From positions 1 through 49,321 of the forward strand of contig SLAA01000024.1 in the NCBI GenBank assembly GCA_007127105.1: a stretch of DNA of 49,321 bases, written 5' to 3'. Under the pieces are notes generated by a model. It saw nothing but the letters and a program-made list of their open reading frames with translations. It did no database searches and was not told where the DNA came from. The stretch's first letter is position 1, and every line of letters starts with the position of its first letter. Origin of the DNA: Spirochaetales bacterium. Its GTDB lineage: Bacteria; Spirochaetota; Spirochaetia; DSM-27196; SLAA01. The position numbers and the translations under genes were made by a program. Shown one piece after another: positions 18,574 to 25,972 of this stretch.

Positions 18574-18602
18574 ACTATAGACCCGGTTCTCGGATTTTGC
18601 AA
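18574..18602 (-). promoter_or_regulatory. Candidate por promoter
   Basis: On the minus strand TTGCAA (18597-18602), 17 nt, TATAGT (18574-18579). It would give a leader of about 95 nt before the por start codon. The -10 matches 5 of 6 consensus bases and the -35 four of six. Confidence 0.55.
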
Positions 18603-18671
18603 GCGTTAATGTGTTAAGTGGGACATCATTAGTGAATTGCTTCAAATAAAGAGACGCTGTTTCAGATTCTG

Positions 18672-18689
18672 TTGTGAATAGATTCACAA
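18672..18689. promoter_or_regulatory. Rex operator (perfect palindrome)
   Basis: TTGTGAATAGATTCACAA consists of perfect 7-bp inverted arms TTGTGAA and TTCACAA around four bases, the known consensus architecture of Rex binding sites. It lies between por (start 18471) and mnmG (start 18765). A rex gene is present in this window at 28672-29388. Rex normally represses fermentation genes and lets go when NADH is high. The operator is about 105 nt upstream of the best por promoter, so it may serve another, unseen promoter. Confidence 0.85.
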
Positions 18690-18728
18690 TAAGTTAATTG
18701 AGGCTATTTCGGTTTCTTGCCCACGTGA

Positions 18729-18758
18729 TTGTGAGTGAGTTGTGCATTATGCTACACT
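18729..18758 (+). promoter_or_regulatory. Candidate mnmG promoter next to the start codon
   Basis: TTGTGA (18729-18734), 18 nt, TACACT (18753-18758), with the GTG start 6 nt downstream of the -10. If real, transcription begins on or next to the start codon and the mRNA is leaderless, which would explain the lack of a Shine-Dalgarno sequence. Confidence 0.4.
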
Positions 18759-18764
18759 TTGCGG

Positions 18765-20618
18765 GTGGATTACGATGCAGTTGTCATTGGCGCTGGGCAC
18801 GCCGGTATCGAGGCCGCCTTGGCCTTGAGTCGCCTTGGGCGATCTACCCTTCTCATTACTCAAAATCTGGACACCGTGGGTAAGCTGTCATGCAACCCTG
18901 CAGTCGGGGGCCTGGCGAAAGGGAATATTGTTCGCGAGATCGATGCCCTGGGCGGGCAAATGGCGCGCCTTATCGATGCCTCGATGATTCAGTACCGAAT
19001 ACTCAATAGAAGCCGTGGCCCAGCCGTGCAGGCACCGCGCGCTCAAGCCGACAAACATCTCTACCAAAGGGTCGCGAAACAGACGCTTGAAAGCTGCTCG
19101 GGACTGGAGCTCTACCAGGATACTGTATCCGAGTTGCTGTTCAACTCAACTGGAGCCGTGATCCGTGGGGTACGAACCGAACGTGGACGTGAAATCAGCT
19201 GCAGTGTGGTTGTGCTTACAACCGGAACATTTCTTAACGGTACCATTTTTGTGGGCGACTACCATGGAGCCGGGGGGCGACTGGGTGAGCCACCGGCACG
19301 CGGGCTGGAGCAGAGTCTGAATCAGGCTGGCCTGAGCCTTGGGCGCATGAAGACCGGAACGCCGGCTCGAGTCGCACGATCTTCACTTGATTTGAGTCGT
19401 ATGGAGTTACAGGACGGCGACACCGAGATGCTTCCGTTCTCGTTTCTCTACGACCATGTCGAGCGACCTTCAGTGCCCTGTTACGTTACCTACACCGACG
19501 AAGCTACTCATGCCGCGATCCGTGGTGCAATGCATAGATCCCCGCTCTATTCGGGAAGGATAGTTGGGCGTGGCCCACGATACTGCCCCTCGATTGAGGA
19601 CAAGGTTCAGCGTTTTCCTGACCGCGACAGACATCAGGTGTTTGTCGAGCCCGAGAGCCTCGAGACCGAGGAAATGTACTTGAACGGACTTTCATCCTCG
19701 CTGCCTGAGGAGGTTCAGTTAGCCTTTCTGAGAACCATACCAGGCCTGGAGAAGGTGCAGATTGTGAGACCCGGCTACGCGGTGGAGTATGACTACATCG
19801 ACCCCACAGGGCTTTTCCCAAGCCTTGAGACCAAACAGGTGAAGGGTCTCTTCATTGCCGGACAGACAAACGGCACATCGGGCTACGAGGAGGCCGCCGG
19901 TCAAGGCCTTCTGGCTGGCATTAATGCCTCACGGCGCCTGGATAATGAGCCACCCCTCATTCTGACGCGCGCTGAAGCCTACATAGGAGTTCTCATTGAC
20001 GACCTGGTGACCCTGGGTACCGAGGAACCGTATCGGATGTTCACTTCGCGTGCTGAGCATCGCCTGCGGTTGCGGCATGACTCAAGTGATATGCGGCTCT
20101 TTGAACACGGGTACCGGCTGGGGCTGCACGATGAGGCGCGGCACCAGGCATTTCTTGCCAAACGTGGGCGCATAGAGGAAAGCAAGGAACTGCTGCGGAA
20201 ACGGTTTGTTTCGGAGCATGAGCCTGCGGCCCTGATCCCCGGCGCGGTTGGGCGGAGTTTCTACCATTTGCTGAAGAAGCCCGAGGTTGATGTTGCGCGA
20301 CTTGCTGAGTACGCTCCGGAGCTTTTCAGGGAGTTAGGAAGTGAGTGGCGGCGTCAACTTGAGCTTGATGTCAAATACGAGGGATACATTGCTCGTGAAG
20401 AGCAGCAGATTGAACGCCTGGCAAAAATGGAGTCGGTTAAAATTCCGCCCGACTTTGATTGGGCCGCCGCGCCCGGCATTTCTAACGAGTCGCGAGAAAA
20501 GTTCAAGCATATTCGGCCGCTCTCTATTGGGCAGGCTTCTCGTATATCTGGTATCCGGGCCACAGACCTGTCCATTCTCATGATGCTGCTCGGGCGGAAC
20601 GAGCGCAAGGGGGCATAA
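18765..20618 (+). CDS. mnmG: tRNA uridine 5-carboxymethylaminomethyl modification enzyme, FAD subunit
   Basis: MnmG (GidA) acts with MnmE to add the carboxymethylaminomethyl group to wobble uridine 34 of several tRNAs, using FAD and methylene-tetrahydrofolate. The protein of about 617 residues begins with the FAD-binding [14 protein letters not shown], followed by [35 protein letters not shown], the [11 protein letters not shown] segment and [20 protein letters not shown], all hallmark GidA motifs. The GTG at 18765 is chosen because family members start two or three residues before the YD-VVIGAG strand; the frame is open to 18735. No Shine-Dalgarno is visible. Its stop overlaps the rsmG start by one base, the classical gidA-gidB arrangement. 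Confidence 0.95.
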   Translation: MDYDAVVIGAGHAGIEAALALSRLGRSTLLITQNLDTVGKLSCNPAVGGLAKGNIVREIDALGGQMARLIDASMIQYRILNRSRGPAVQAPRAQADKHLYQRVAKQTLESCSGLELYQDTVSELLFNSTGAVIRGVRTERGREISCSVVVLTTGTFLNGTIFVGDYHGAGGRLGEPPARGLEQSLNQAGLSLGRMKTGTPARVARSSLDLSRMELQDGDTEMLPFSFLYDHVERPSVPCYVTYTDEATHAAIRGAMHRSPLYSGRIVGRGPRYCPSIEDKVQRFPDRDRHQVFVEPESLETEEMYLNGLSSSLPEEVQLAFLRTIPGLEKVQIVRPGYAVEYDYIDPTGLFPSLETKQVKGLFIAGQTNGTSGYEEAAGQGLLAGINASRRLDNEPPLILTRAEAYIGVLIDDLVTLGTEEPYRMFTSRAEHRLRLRHDSSDMRLFEHGYRLGLHDEARHQAFLAKRGRIEESKELLRKRFVSEHEPAALIPGAVGRSFYHLLKKPEVDVARLAEYAPELFRELGSEWRRQLELDVKYEGYIAREEQQIERLAKMESVKIPPDFDWAAAPGISNESREKFKHIRPLSIGQASRISGIRATDLSILMMLLGRNERKGA

Positions 20619-21310
20619 TGGGACAGGTGTCGACGCCGCAGACAACGCCTGAAATGATTGAGCGTCTTGATGCTGGACTTGAACTGCTGGGTCTGTCGCA
20701 GGAAGCTCCCGAGCGACGCGCGGCCCTGCTGCGGTACCTGTCGGAGTTGCAGTTATGGAACCGGAAACTTGGGCTTGTCGAGGCTGAGGGCGATGAGCTT
20801 GTCGTCCGGCACGTACTCGACTGCCTGACTCCCCTGAGCATCGTGAGGAGCTATTCACCGGTAACCGTGGCCGATCTTGGTAGCGGAGCAGGTCTTCCTG
20901 GAATTCCATTGGCAATATATATGGACAGCAGTCAGTTTGCGCTTGTTGAACGTTCGGGCCGCCGAGTAGGCTTTCTGAAGAACGTGGTTGCACTGCTTGG
21001 GCTCAAGAACGTGAGCATTTGTGAAAGCGACTTCACTCGTCACACTCCAACAAATGCGGTGCACGCAGGATACGATCTCATAAGCTTTCGGGCTTTTCGG
21101 CCTTTCAGCGAGGAACTTATTGTGGGAATCCGCCGAATTTTGTCACCGGGTGGTGTGGTGGCGGCGTACAAGGGTCGGGACGAAAACGTAGCTGAAGATG
21201 CCCGGCTACTACAAGCTGTGGGCGCGATCACCGAAATTGTTCCGCTTGAGGTGCCTTTCCTCAAGCACGAACGCAACATCTTGCTGGCGCGCTTTCCGTC
21301 CGGCTCATGA
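20618..21310 (+). CDS. rsmG: 16S rRNA (guanine527-N7)-methyltransferase
   Basis: RsmG (GidB) methylates N7 of G527 in 16S rRNA using S-adenosylmethionine. The 230-residue protein has the family N-terminal helix with LQLWNRKLGLV, then VRHVLDCLTPL, the SAM-binding glycine-rich loop VADLGSGAGLPGIPLAI (about residues 85-101), LVERSGRRVGFLKNV and SFRAFRPF. Length and motifs are normal for the family. The ATG overlaps the last base of the mnmG stop, so the two genes are translationally coupled. Confidence 0.95.
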   Translation: MGQVSTPQTTPEMIERLDAGLELLGLSQEAPERRAALLRYLSELQLWNRKLGLVEAEGDELVVRHVLDCLTPLSIVRSYSPVTVADLGSGAGLPGIPLAIYMDSSQFALVERSGRRVGFLKNVVALLGLKNVSICESDFTRHTPTNAVHAGYDLISFRAFRPFSEELIVGIRRILSPGGVVAAYKGRDENVAEDARLLQAVGAITEIVPLEVPFLKHERNILLARFPSGS

Positions 21311-21340
21311 GGTTCGGCTCGTGCGTAGGGGTCTCCGATC

Positions 21341-22699
21341 TTAACTGTCGGCCTTTTTCAGTGCCTTGGGAAGCTCTTCCTTGTCAATCAGGTCTATGAG
21401 CCGCGCTTCGACGAACTGTTTCGCACCTGGGGAGTACTCGCCAGCGGCTAAGCAGAACCCACGTCCCGCTTTGAGATCCTTGATTCGCGAGTGGAGGTCA
21501 CGCAGCATGAGTTCCCCTACCTGACCACTCGTTCTGATGAAGCGGAATAGTATAAGATCCTCCCACTTCGCTGTCTCAATTTCCGCCAGAACATCTGCGT
21601 ACTCATTCTGCTGCACCGAAATATCGGTGATCTTTACCTTGCTTTGTGGAAAGAAGTTCAGAACAATTTTCCGACAGAGGCCGACGAACTCCGAAGAAGG
21701 TGCCATAAGGAAGATCTGTAGATTCCTGTCGCGTGACAAGGCCTGATACCGGCTGATTTGGGCGCGTACATCCTTATACTCAGGATTCATTTCGTAAACC
21801 TGTTGCAGAATAGGCACGGCTTGCTGGACCTTCTGTTGTTTAACGTAGGAGGAAGCAAGACGATACCGGAGTTCAATAAGTACGTCCGGTCGAATTTTTT
21901 CGTGCCGCAGGCCCAGCTCAAAGTCCATCTCCGCCTTCTCAAACTGGTTGGATTTGAGATGAATCGTGCCTGCAATGAGTGCAGAGTGGGGGCCAAAAAC
22001 AGGATCAGGACGAAGGTGGGTATAAATCCGCACAGCTTGGTCGCCAGCATTCAGTTCGTAATAGGCACCGGCCAGTGCGAACAGGGCCTCTTTGTCGTCA
22101 GGCTCCAGCTCAAGCACCTTGCGGAGCAACACGACGGCCTCCTTTGGCTTATGAATCTTGGTTAGAGTAAGCCCGAGGGTTCGCATGGTAGGAGTGTGAT
22201 CGGGGCGTTGATCCAAAGCCTTTTTGAGAACGGCGGCTGCCTTTTCATAGTTTTTGCGACGGTACTCAAGGAGCCCAAGATTGGAAATGACCTCAAAGAC
22301 GTCCGGCTTGAGAGTGTTGGCAACCACCAAAGACTTGTAGGCTTCCTCATACTGCTTGAGTTGTACAGCCGAGAGCCCGTAGCGAAGACTAACCTCAAAT
22401 TCCGAGATATCTGGGTTGGTAGCACAAAGACTGATGAGAGCCCCATAGGTCTTCATTGCTTTTTCCCAGGCCCCATCTTCAAAATAGACCTCGGCAAGAG
22501 TCTGAAGTGCCTCGGCGTTGCGTGGATCTTGTGATAAGGTCTTGTTGGCTTCACGAAGGCGTGTGTCCCGATCCTTCCGCGCATTCCGGTCTTTGCGGGA
22601 GCCGCGTTTTCGTACTCCGTAAACCATGAGAGTTACAGCAACGAGAATAATTATGCCGATAATAAGCAAAACGGCTATGGAGAGGAAGTCAAGACCCAT
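21341..22699 (-). CDS. Membrane-anchored TPR protein with C-terminal Mrr-like domain
   Basis: About 452 residues. It begins with one N-terminal hydrophobic helix (GLDFLSIAVLLIIGIIILVAV), then a basic stretch (RKRGSRKDRNARKDRD), then six or more tetratricopeptide repeats (for example NAEALQTLAEVYFEDGAWEKA, PDVFEVISNLGLLEYRRKNYE, HTPTMRTLGLTL). The last 115 residues resemble the restriction-endonuclease-like Mrr domain, with the typical late motif GAKQFVEARLIDLIDKEEL, but the catalytic lysine strand is replaced by DLILFRFIRTSG, so it is unlikely to cut DNA. The start at 22699 is preferred because a near-perfect promoter lies immediately upstream; open frame continues to 22786 with a GTG. It is divergent from the orphan Hsp70-domain gene. 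TPR arrays bind other proteins; partners are unknown. Confidence 0.8.
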   Translation of the reverse strand: MGLDFLSIAVLLIIGIIILVAVTLMVYGVRKRGSRKDRNARKDRDTRLREANKTLSQDPRNAEALQTLAEVYFEDGAWEKAMKTYGALISLCATNPDISEFEVSLRYGLSAVQLKQYEEAYKSLVVANTLKPDVFEVISNLGLLEYRRKNYEKAAAVLKKALDQRPDHTPTMRTLGLTLTKIHKPKEAVVLLRKVLELEPDDKEALFALAGAYYELNAGDQAVRIYTHLRPDPVFGPHSALIAGTIHLKSNQFEKAEMDFELGLRHEKIRPDVLIELRYRLASSYVKQQKVQQAVPILQQVYEMNPEYKDVRAQISRYQALSRDRNLQIFLMAPSSEFVGLCRKIVLNFFPQSKVKITDISVQQNEYADVLAEIETAKWEDLILFRFIRTSGQVGELMLRDLHSRIKDLKAGRGFCLAAGEYSPGAKQFVEARLIDLIDKEELPKALKKADS

Positions 22700-22706
22700 G
22701 ACCGTC

Positions 22707-22735
22707 ATTATTAGTGCCGGTAGGGAGCCTGTCAA
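22707..22735 (-). promoter_or_regulatory. Near-consensus promoter abutting the TPR gene start
   Basis: On the minus strand TTGACA (22730-22735), 17 nt, AATAAT (22707-22712). The ATG at 22697-22699 is 7 nt after the -10, where transcription would normally begin, so a leaderless mRNA is likely. There is no Shine-Dalgarno sequence for this or nearby ATG codons. Confidence 0.65.
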
Positions 22736-22824
22736 CTGATTCAGTACGGCTTTCCCTATGGTGTTTGATTTGATTGACAAAGCCACAGTTAAGACATAGG
22801 CTTTTTAAGGGTGCAGGAGGCGCA

Positions 22825-23679
22825 GTGGACACCGCGACAATTGGAATCAAGACGGCAGACCGCAAGTTCTACCCGGTACTCCAGGAGCAGGGGAGCCGGA
22901 GAAGGCGTGTGGTGCTGACCACCGTACATGAGAGTCAAACAAGTGCTCAGATTGACTTGTATCGTGGCCAGGGCGACTCCTTTGAGAATCCCGAGTATGT
23001 TGGAAGCCTGTTGCTTGAGGATATAGAACCTCAGATGAAGGGAGAACCCGACATTCAGCTGCAGCTTGAGCTGGATGCGGATGGGAACCTTTCGGCATCT
23101 GCTCGTGAACTGCGATCGGGGTCTTATCAGAGTCTGAGCCTGCGACTTGAGAACTTAAGCACCGCTGGTGTTTACGATATCCCCGACTTTGAGATTGGTG
23201 AGCTTGATGATGAACTCGGTGATCAGTTTGATGAAACACTTGGTGATGATCTCGACAACCTTGATCTTACGAGCTCTGACACAGTTCCGGATGAGGACGA
23301 CTTCAGAGTGCCGGACACTGAGTTGGGCGAGTTTGACGACCTTGATATGGATATTGGCCTTGACGAGGATCTGAGTTCCGAGGACGAAGACAGCGCGCTG
23401 CGCTTTTCAACTCCGGGCGTAGCGGCGGCCCATGCTGTCTCCGGGATCTCCTATGAGGACGAGGACGCTGACTTCGGTGGCCTCGATTCAAGTTACGATC
23501 AGGCCGAGGCTGTTCCGAGCCCTGCTCTGCTCGTGGGCTTTGTAATTCTTGCGCTTGCCATGCTGGGGATTCTCAGCTACTTTGTGTTCCGCGCTCTTGA
23601 AGCGCCCGCTATTCCCCCTCTTGAGGTGGAGGCGTTCCTACCTCTACTTTTCGTTTGCAGGATGGGCCGCACGTTTTGA
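22825..23679 (+). CDS. Orphan Hsp70 substrate-binding domain on a membrane anchor
   Basis: About 284 residues. Residues 2 to about 95 match the beta-sandwich substrate-binding domain of DnaK: TIGIKTADRKFYPVL corresponds to LGIET..GVMTKLI, then VHESQTSAQIDLYRGQGD matches the DNQTAVTIHVLQGE strand, VGSLLLEDIEPQMKGEPDIQ matches the LxGIPPAPRGxPxIE segment, and LDADGNLSASARELRSG matches the DADGILxVSAKDKxTG segment. There is no ATPase domain before it and no lid after it. Next comes an acidic region (about 105-225) full of Asp, Glu and Leu, then one hydrophobic helix (about 233-257) close to the C-terminus, so the domain faces the cytoplasm. GTG at 22825 has GCAGGAGG 5 nt upstream. The lytic transglycosylase gene overlaps its stop by 4 nt. 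Confidence 0.85.
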   Translation: MDTATIGIKTADRKFYPVLQEQGSRRRRVVLTTVHESQTSAQIDLYRGQGDSFENPEYVGSLLLEDIEPQMKGEPDIQLQLELDADGNLSASARELRSGSYQSLSLRLENLSTAGVYDIPDFEIGELDDELGDQFDETLGDDLDNLDLTSSDTVPDEDDFRVPDTELGEFDDLDMDIGLDEDLSSEDEDSALRFSTPGVAAAHAVSGISYEDEDADFGGLDSSYDQAEAVPSPALLVGFVILALAMLGILSYFVFRALEAPAIPPLEVEAFLPLLFVCRMGRTF

Positions 23680-25940
23680 GTTCTGTTCGTATAGCCATTG
23701 TTTTTCTCAGCTTTGTTGCTCTTCTTGGGTGTAATAGCTCCGGGGACGTTTTTGGCCACAGCCGCGACGAGTTTCTCCAACTGGTCGTGGAAGGTGAGGT
23801 GCAGCTTCGTGATTTGGAGCTGAATGACGAAAGTCTTCACTCGGCCCTTGCTTCCCTCGGAAGTGGTGATGCCTATTACCTGTCCTATCTGCTGGCTCGT
23901 GAAGGCCTTGAGGATGCCGCTATGGTGGCACTCCGGTACGAGGCTGATCAGGGAGATGAACCGTATCGGTTGCAGGCTGTTCGGCGACTCAGCGGACTAC
24001 TCAGGCAGGACTCCGACTGGAGCTCTCTTCGGGAACTGCTTAAGGAGTTTCAGACCGTCTATCCTCGTGATCCGGAGCTCTACCTGGCCTACGGTGAAGC
24101 CTTGTATCGCCTGGAGCGGGATCGTGAGCTTCGAGACTTCATTGATACCGTTAAGAACAGAACCCCAGGAATTTTTGAGGACACTGGTTCCACCGTAGCT
24201 TCCGAGACCGCGCTTTGGGAGGCGGTGATTGCACTCCGTGCCGAGAACCCTCGTGCGCCCGGGCTCGTGCGACGTCTTTTCCTTGATTTTCCAGCAGGCC
24301 GTGTTCATAGCAGGGTTTATTTGTATCTCATTGCTCGACCTCAACTGCTTGCAGAGTTCAGTTCTGAGGAGTTCTCGCTCTTTGCTGCCAAGTTTCACCA
24401 GACCGAACGACGGCCTGAACAAGCATGGCAGTCGTATACGCAAGCATTGGGAGCAATGCGCAACCAACAGGCCGCAGGCGGCCCAGCCGCGGGGGCTTCA
24501 CATACGCTGTTCTTCACCCCGGCAACGGTAGCCGATATAGGTGCAACTCTTGCTGCGGCCGGGCGTCTCACGAATGGAGCTTCATACCTTGCCGAGTTGG
24601 CGCAGGAACTAGATGACCCTGAACGCTCGGTCGCATACGCCTGGCGAGGGCGTCTTCTCCGAGCCTCCGGCAATATCCCTGCTGCACTGGACAGTTATGC
24701 GGCGGCTCTTGCTCTTGAACCAGAGGATGAGGCAATACGGCTTCTGCTGCTTTCGACTGCCCTGCAAGCGGACCCACGAAGGGCGCTTGGGGTGGTGCAG
24801 GAACAAGCCTCGAAGGTGAGGAATGTAGGGCGACTTTCTGAGCTTCTTTCGGCTGGACTTGTCCGCTTTGTAGCCGACTCAGACTGGGACACCATATGGA
24901 ATATCTATAGTACGCTCGAGAGCGGGGCGTTGCTTGGAGCTGGTGCTGAAAGTGTTCGGGCACAGTACGCCTTTGTTCTTGCGGTCGCGCTCTTGCGGGA
25001 GAACTTCCGACCGGCCGGGCAACCTACTGGTGACCGGAGTGTTGTGGCCCGTGAGCTGTTAGAGCATGCCCATTCTCTGAGCCGCGGATACTACGGACTT
25101 CTGTCCGGTGCTATTCTTCATCCCGAACGATTTCTCAGTTCCGCCGCCCGTCTGTCCGCGAGCGGCGGCAGTGCGCTCAGTGGCGGGGCGGCAGGCGCCT
25201 GGGACGACTACACACAGGGCTTCCTCCGTTTCGGCCTGGTTGAAGAGGCTTACCGTGCACTGTTACAGGATCCGGGAGGTCTTCGGCACGAAACCTTGGT
25301 GCAGGTTTCGGAGGCCCTTAAGGAACAGGGCCTGTATCTCGAGAGTATTCGTGCGGCAACTCGTCTGCGCTTTCAGCCCGACTATGCGCCACACATGAGG
25401 GGAGAGCAGCGTGCCTTTCCCCACCTATTCTGGGACGAGGTCAACGAGGCCGTCGCGCGTTATGAGCTCGATATCGATGTGTTCTATGCGCTTCTGCGAG
25501 AGGAAAGCCATTTCGCCCCTGCTATTGTAAGTCATGCGGGTGCGATAGGCCTGAGTCAGTTGATGCCAGCCACCGCTGCCGATGTGGCCGCGAGGCTGCG
25601 CCTTCAGGACCCGGACCTCAACGATCCATCTACGAATCTTGCTATTGGCGCTCACTATCTCAGCGGCTTGATAGACCGCTTCCCAACCATTATGCACGCC
25701 CTTCTCGCATATAATGCTGGGCAGGGTCGAGTTCGCTCCTGGATGAATGCCCGACCCTTTGCCTCGGACTTTTACTTCCATGAAGCAGTTCCCTTCCTTG
25801 AAACCCGCGACTACATCCGAAAGATACTTGTATCTGCGGTGCATTATGGGGAGTTGTACCATGCTCGACCGGCTTCCGAGACTATTGAGGTGATCTTCCC
25901 CGAGATCAAGGAGCTTGCGGAACTCCTGCAGACACGCTAA
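23676..25940 (+). CDS. Lytic transglycosylase lipoprotein (SLT domain)
   Basis: Cleaves peptidoglycan glycan strands between N-acetylmuramic acid and N-acetylglucosamine. From the TTG at 23676 the protein (about 754 residues) opens with a lipoprotein signal peptide ending in LLGC (Cys19), followed by Asn-Ser-Ser. Residues about 40-600 are a long helical, TPR-like region similar to the superhelical part of Slt70. The C-terminal SLT domain (about 605-735) has the catalytic glutamate in ALLREESHF, then GLSQLMPATA, the ALLAYNAGQGRV segment and a YIRKIL end. The TTG overlaps the upstream stop by 4 nt, suggesting coupling; an in-frame TTG at 23655 is an alternative. Neighbours (FtsK, anchored Hsp70 domain) fit an envelope or division setting. 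Confidence 0.9.
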   Translation: MSSVRIAIVFLSFVALLGCNSSGDVFGHSRDEFLQLVVEGEVQLRDLELNDESLHSALASLGSGDAYYLSYLLAREGLEDAAMVALRYEADQGDEPYRLQAVRRLSGLLRQDSDWSSLRELLKEFQTVYPRDPELYLAYGEALYRLERDRELRDFIDTVKNRTPGIFEDTGSTVASETALWEAVIALRAENPRAPGLVRRLFLDFPAGRVHSRVYLYLIARPQLLAEFSSEEFSLFAAKFHQTERRPEQAWQSYTQALGAMRNQQAAGGPAAGASHTLFFTPATVADIGATLAAAGRLTNGASYLAELAQELDDPERSVAYAWRGRLLRASGNIPAALDSYAAALALEPEDEAIRLLLLSTALQADPRRALGVVQEQASKVRNVGRLSELLSAGLVRFVADSDWDTIWNIYSTLESGALLGAGAESVRAQYAFVLAVALLRENFRPAGQPTGDRSVVARELLEHAHSLSRGYYGLLSGAILHPERFLSSAARLSASGGSALSGGAAGAWDDYTQGFLRFGLVEEAYRALLQDPGGLRHETLVQVSEALKEQGLYLESIRAATRLRFQPDYAPHMRGEQRAFPHLFWDEVNEAVARYELDIDVFYALLREESHFAPAIVSHAGAIGLSQLMPATAADVAARLRLQDPDLNDPSTNLAIGAHYLSGLIDRFPTIMHALLAYNAGQGRVRSWMNARPFASDFYFHEAVPFLETRDYIRKILVSAVHYGELYHARPASETIEVIFPEIKELAELLQTR

Positions 25941-25972
25941 CACGCACGGCAAAACTCTCCGATACTCAGTAC

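Noticed and set aside
20334-20993. 219-codon open frame on the minus strand
   Set aside because: Crosses the mnmG-rsmG junction on the opposite strand; both sense genes are certain.
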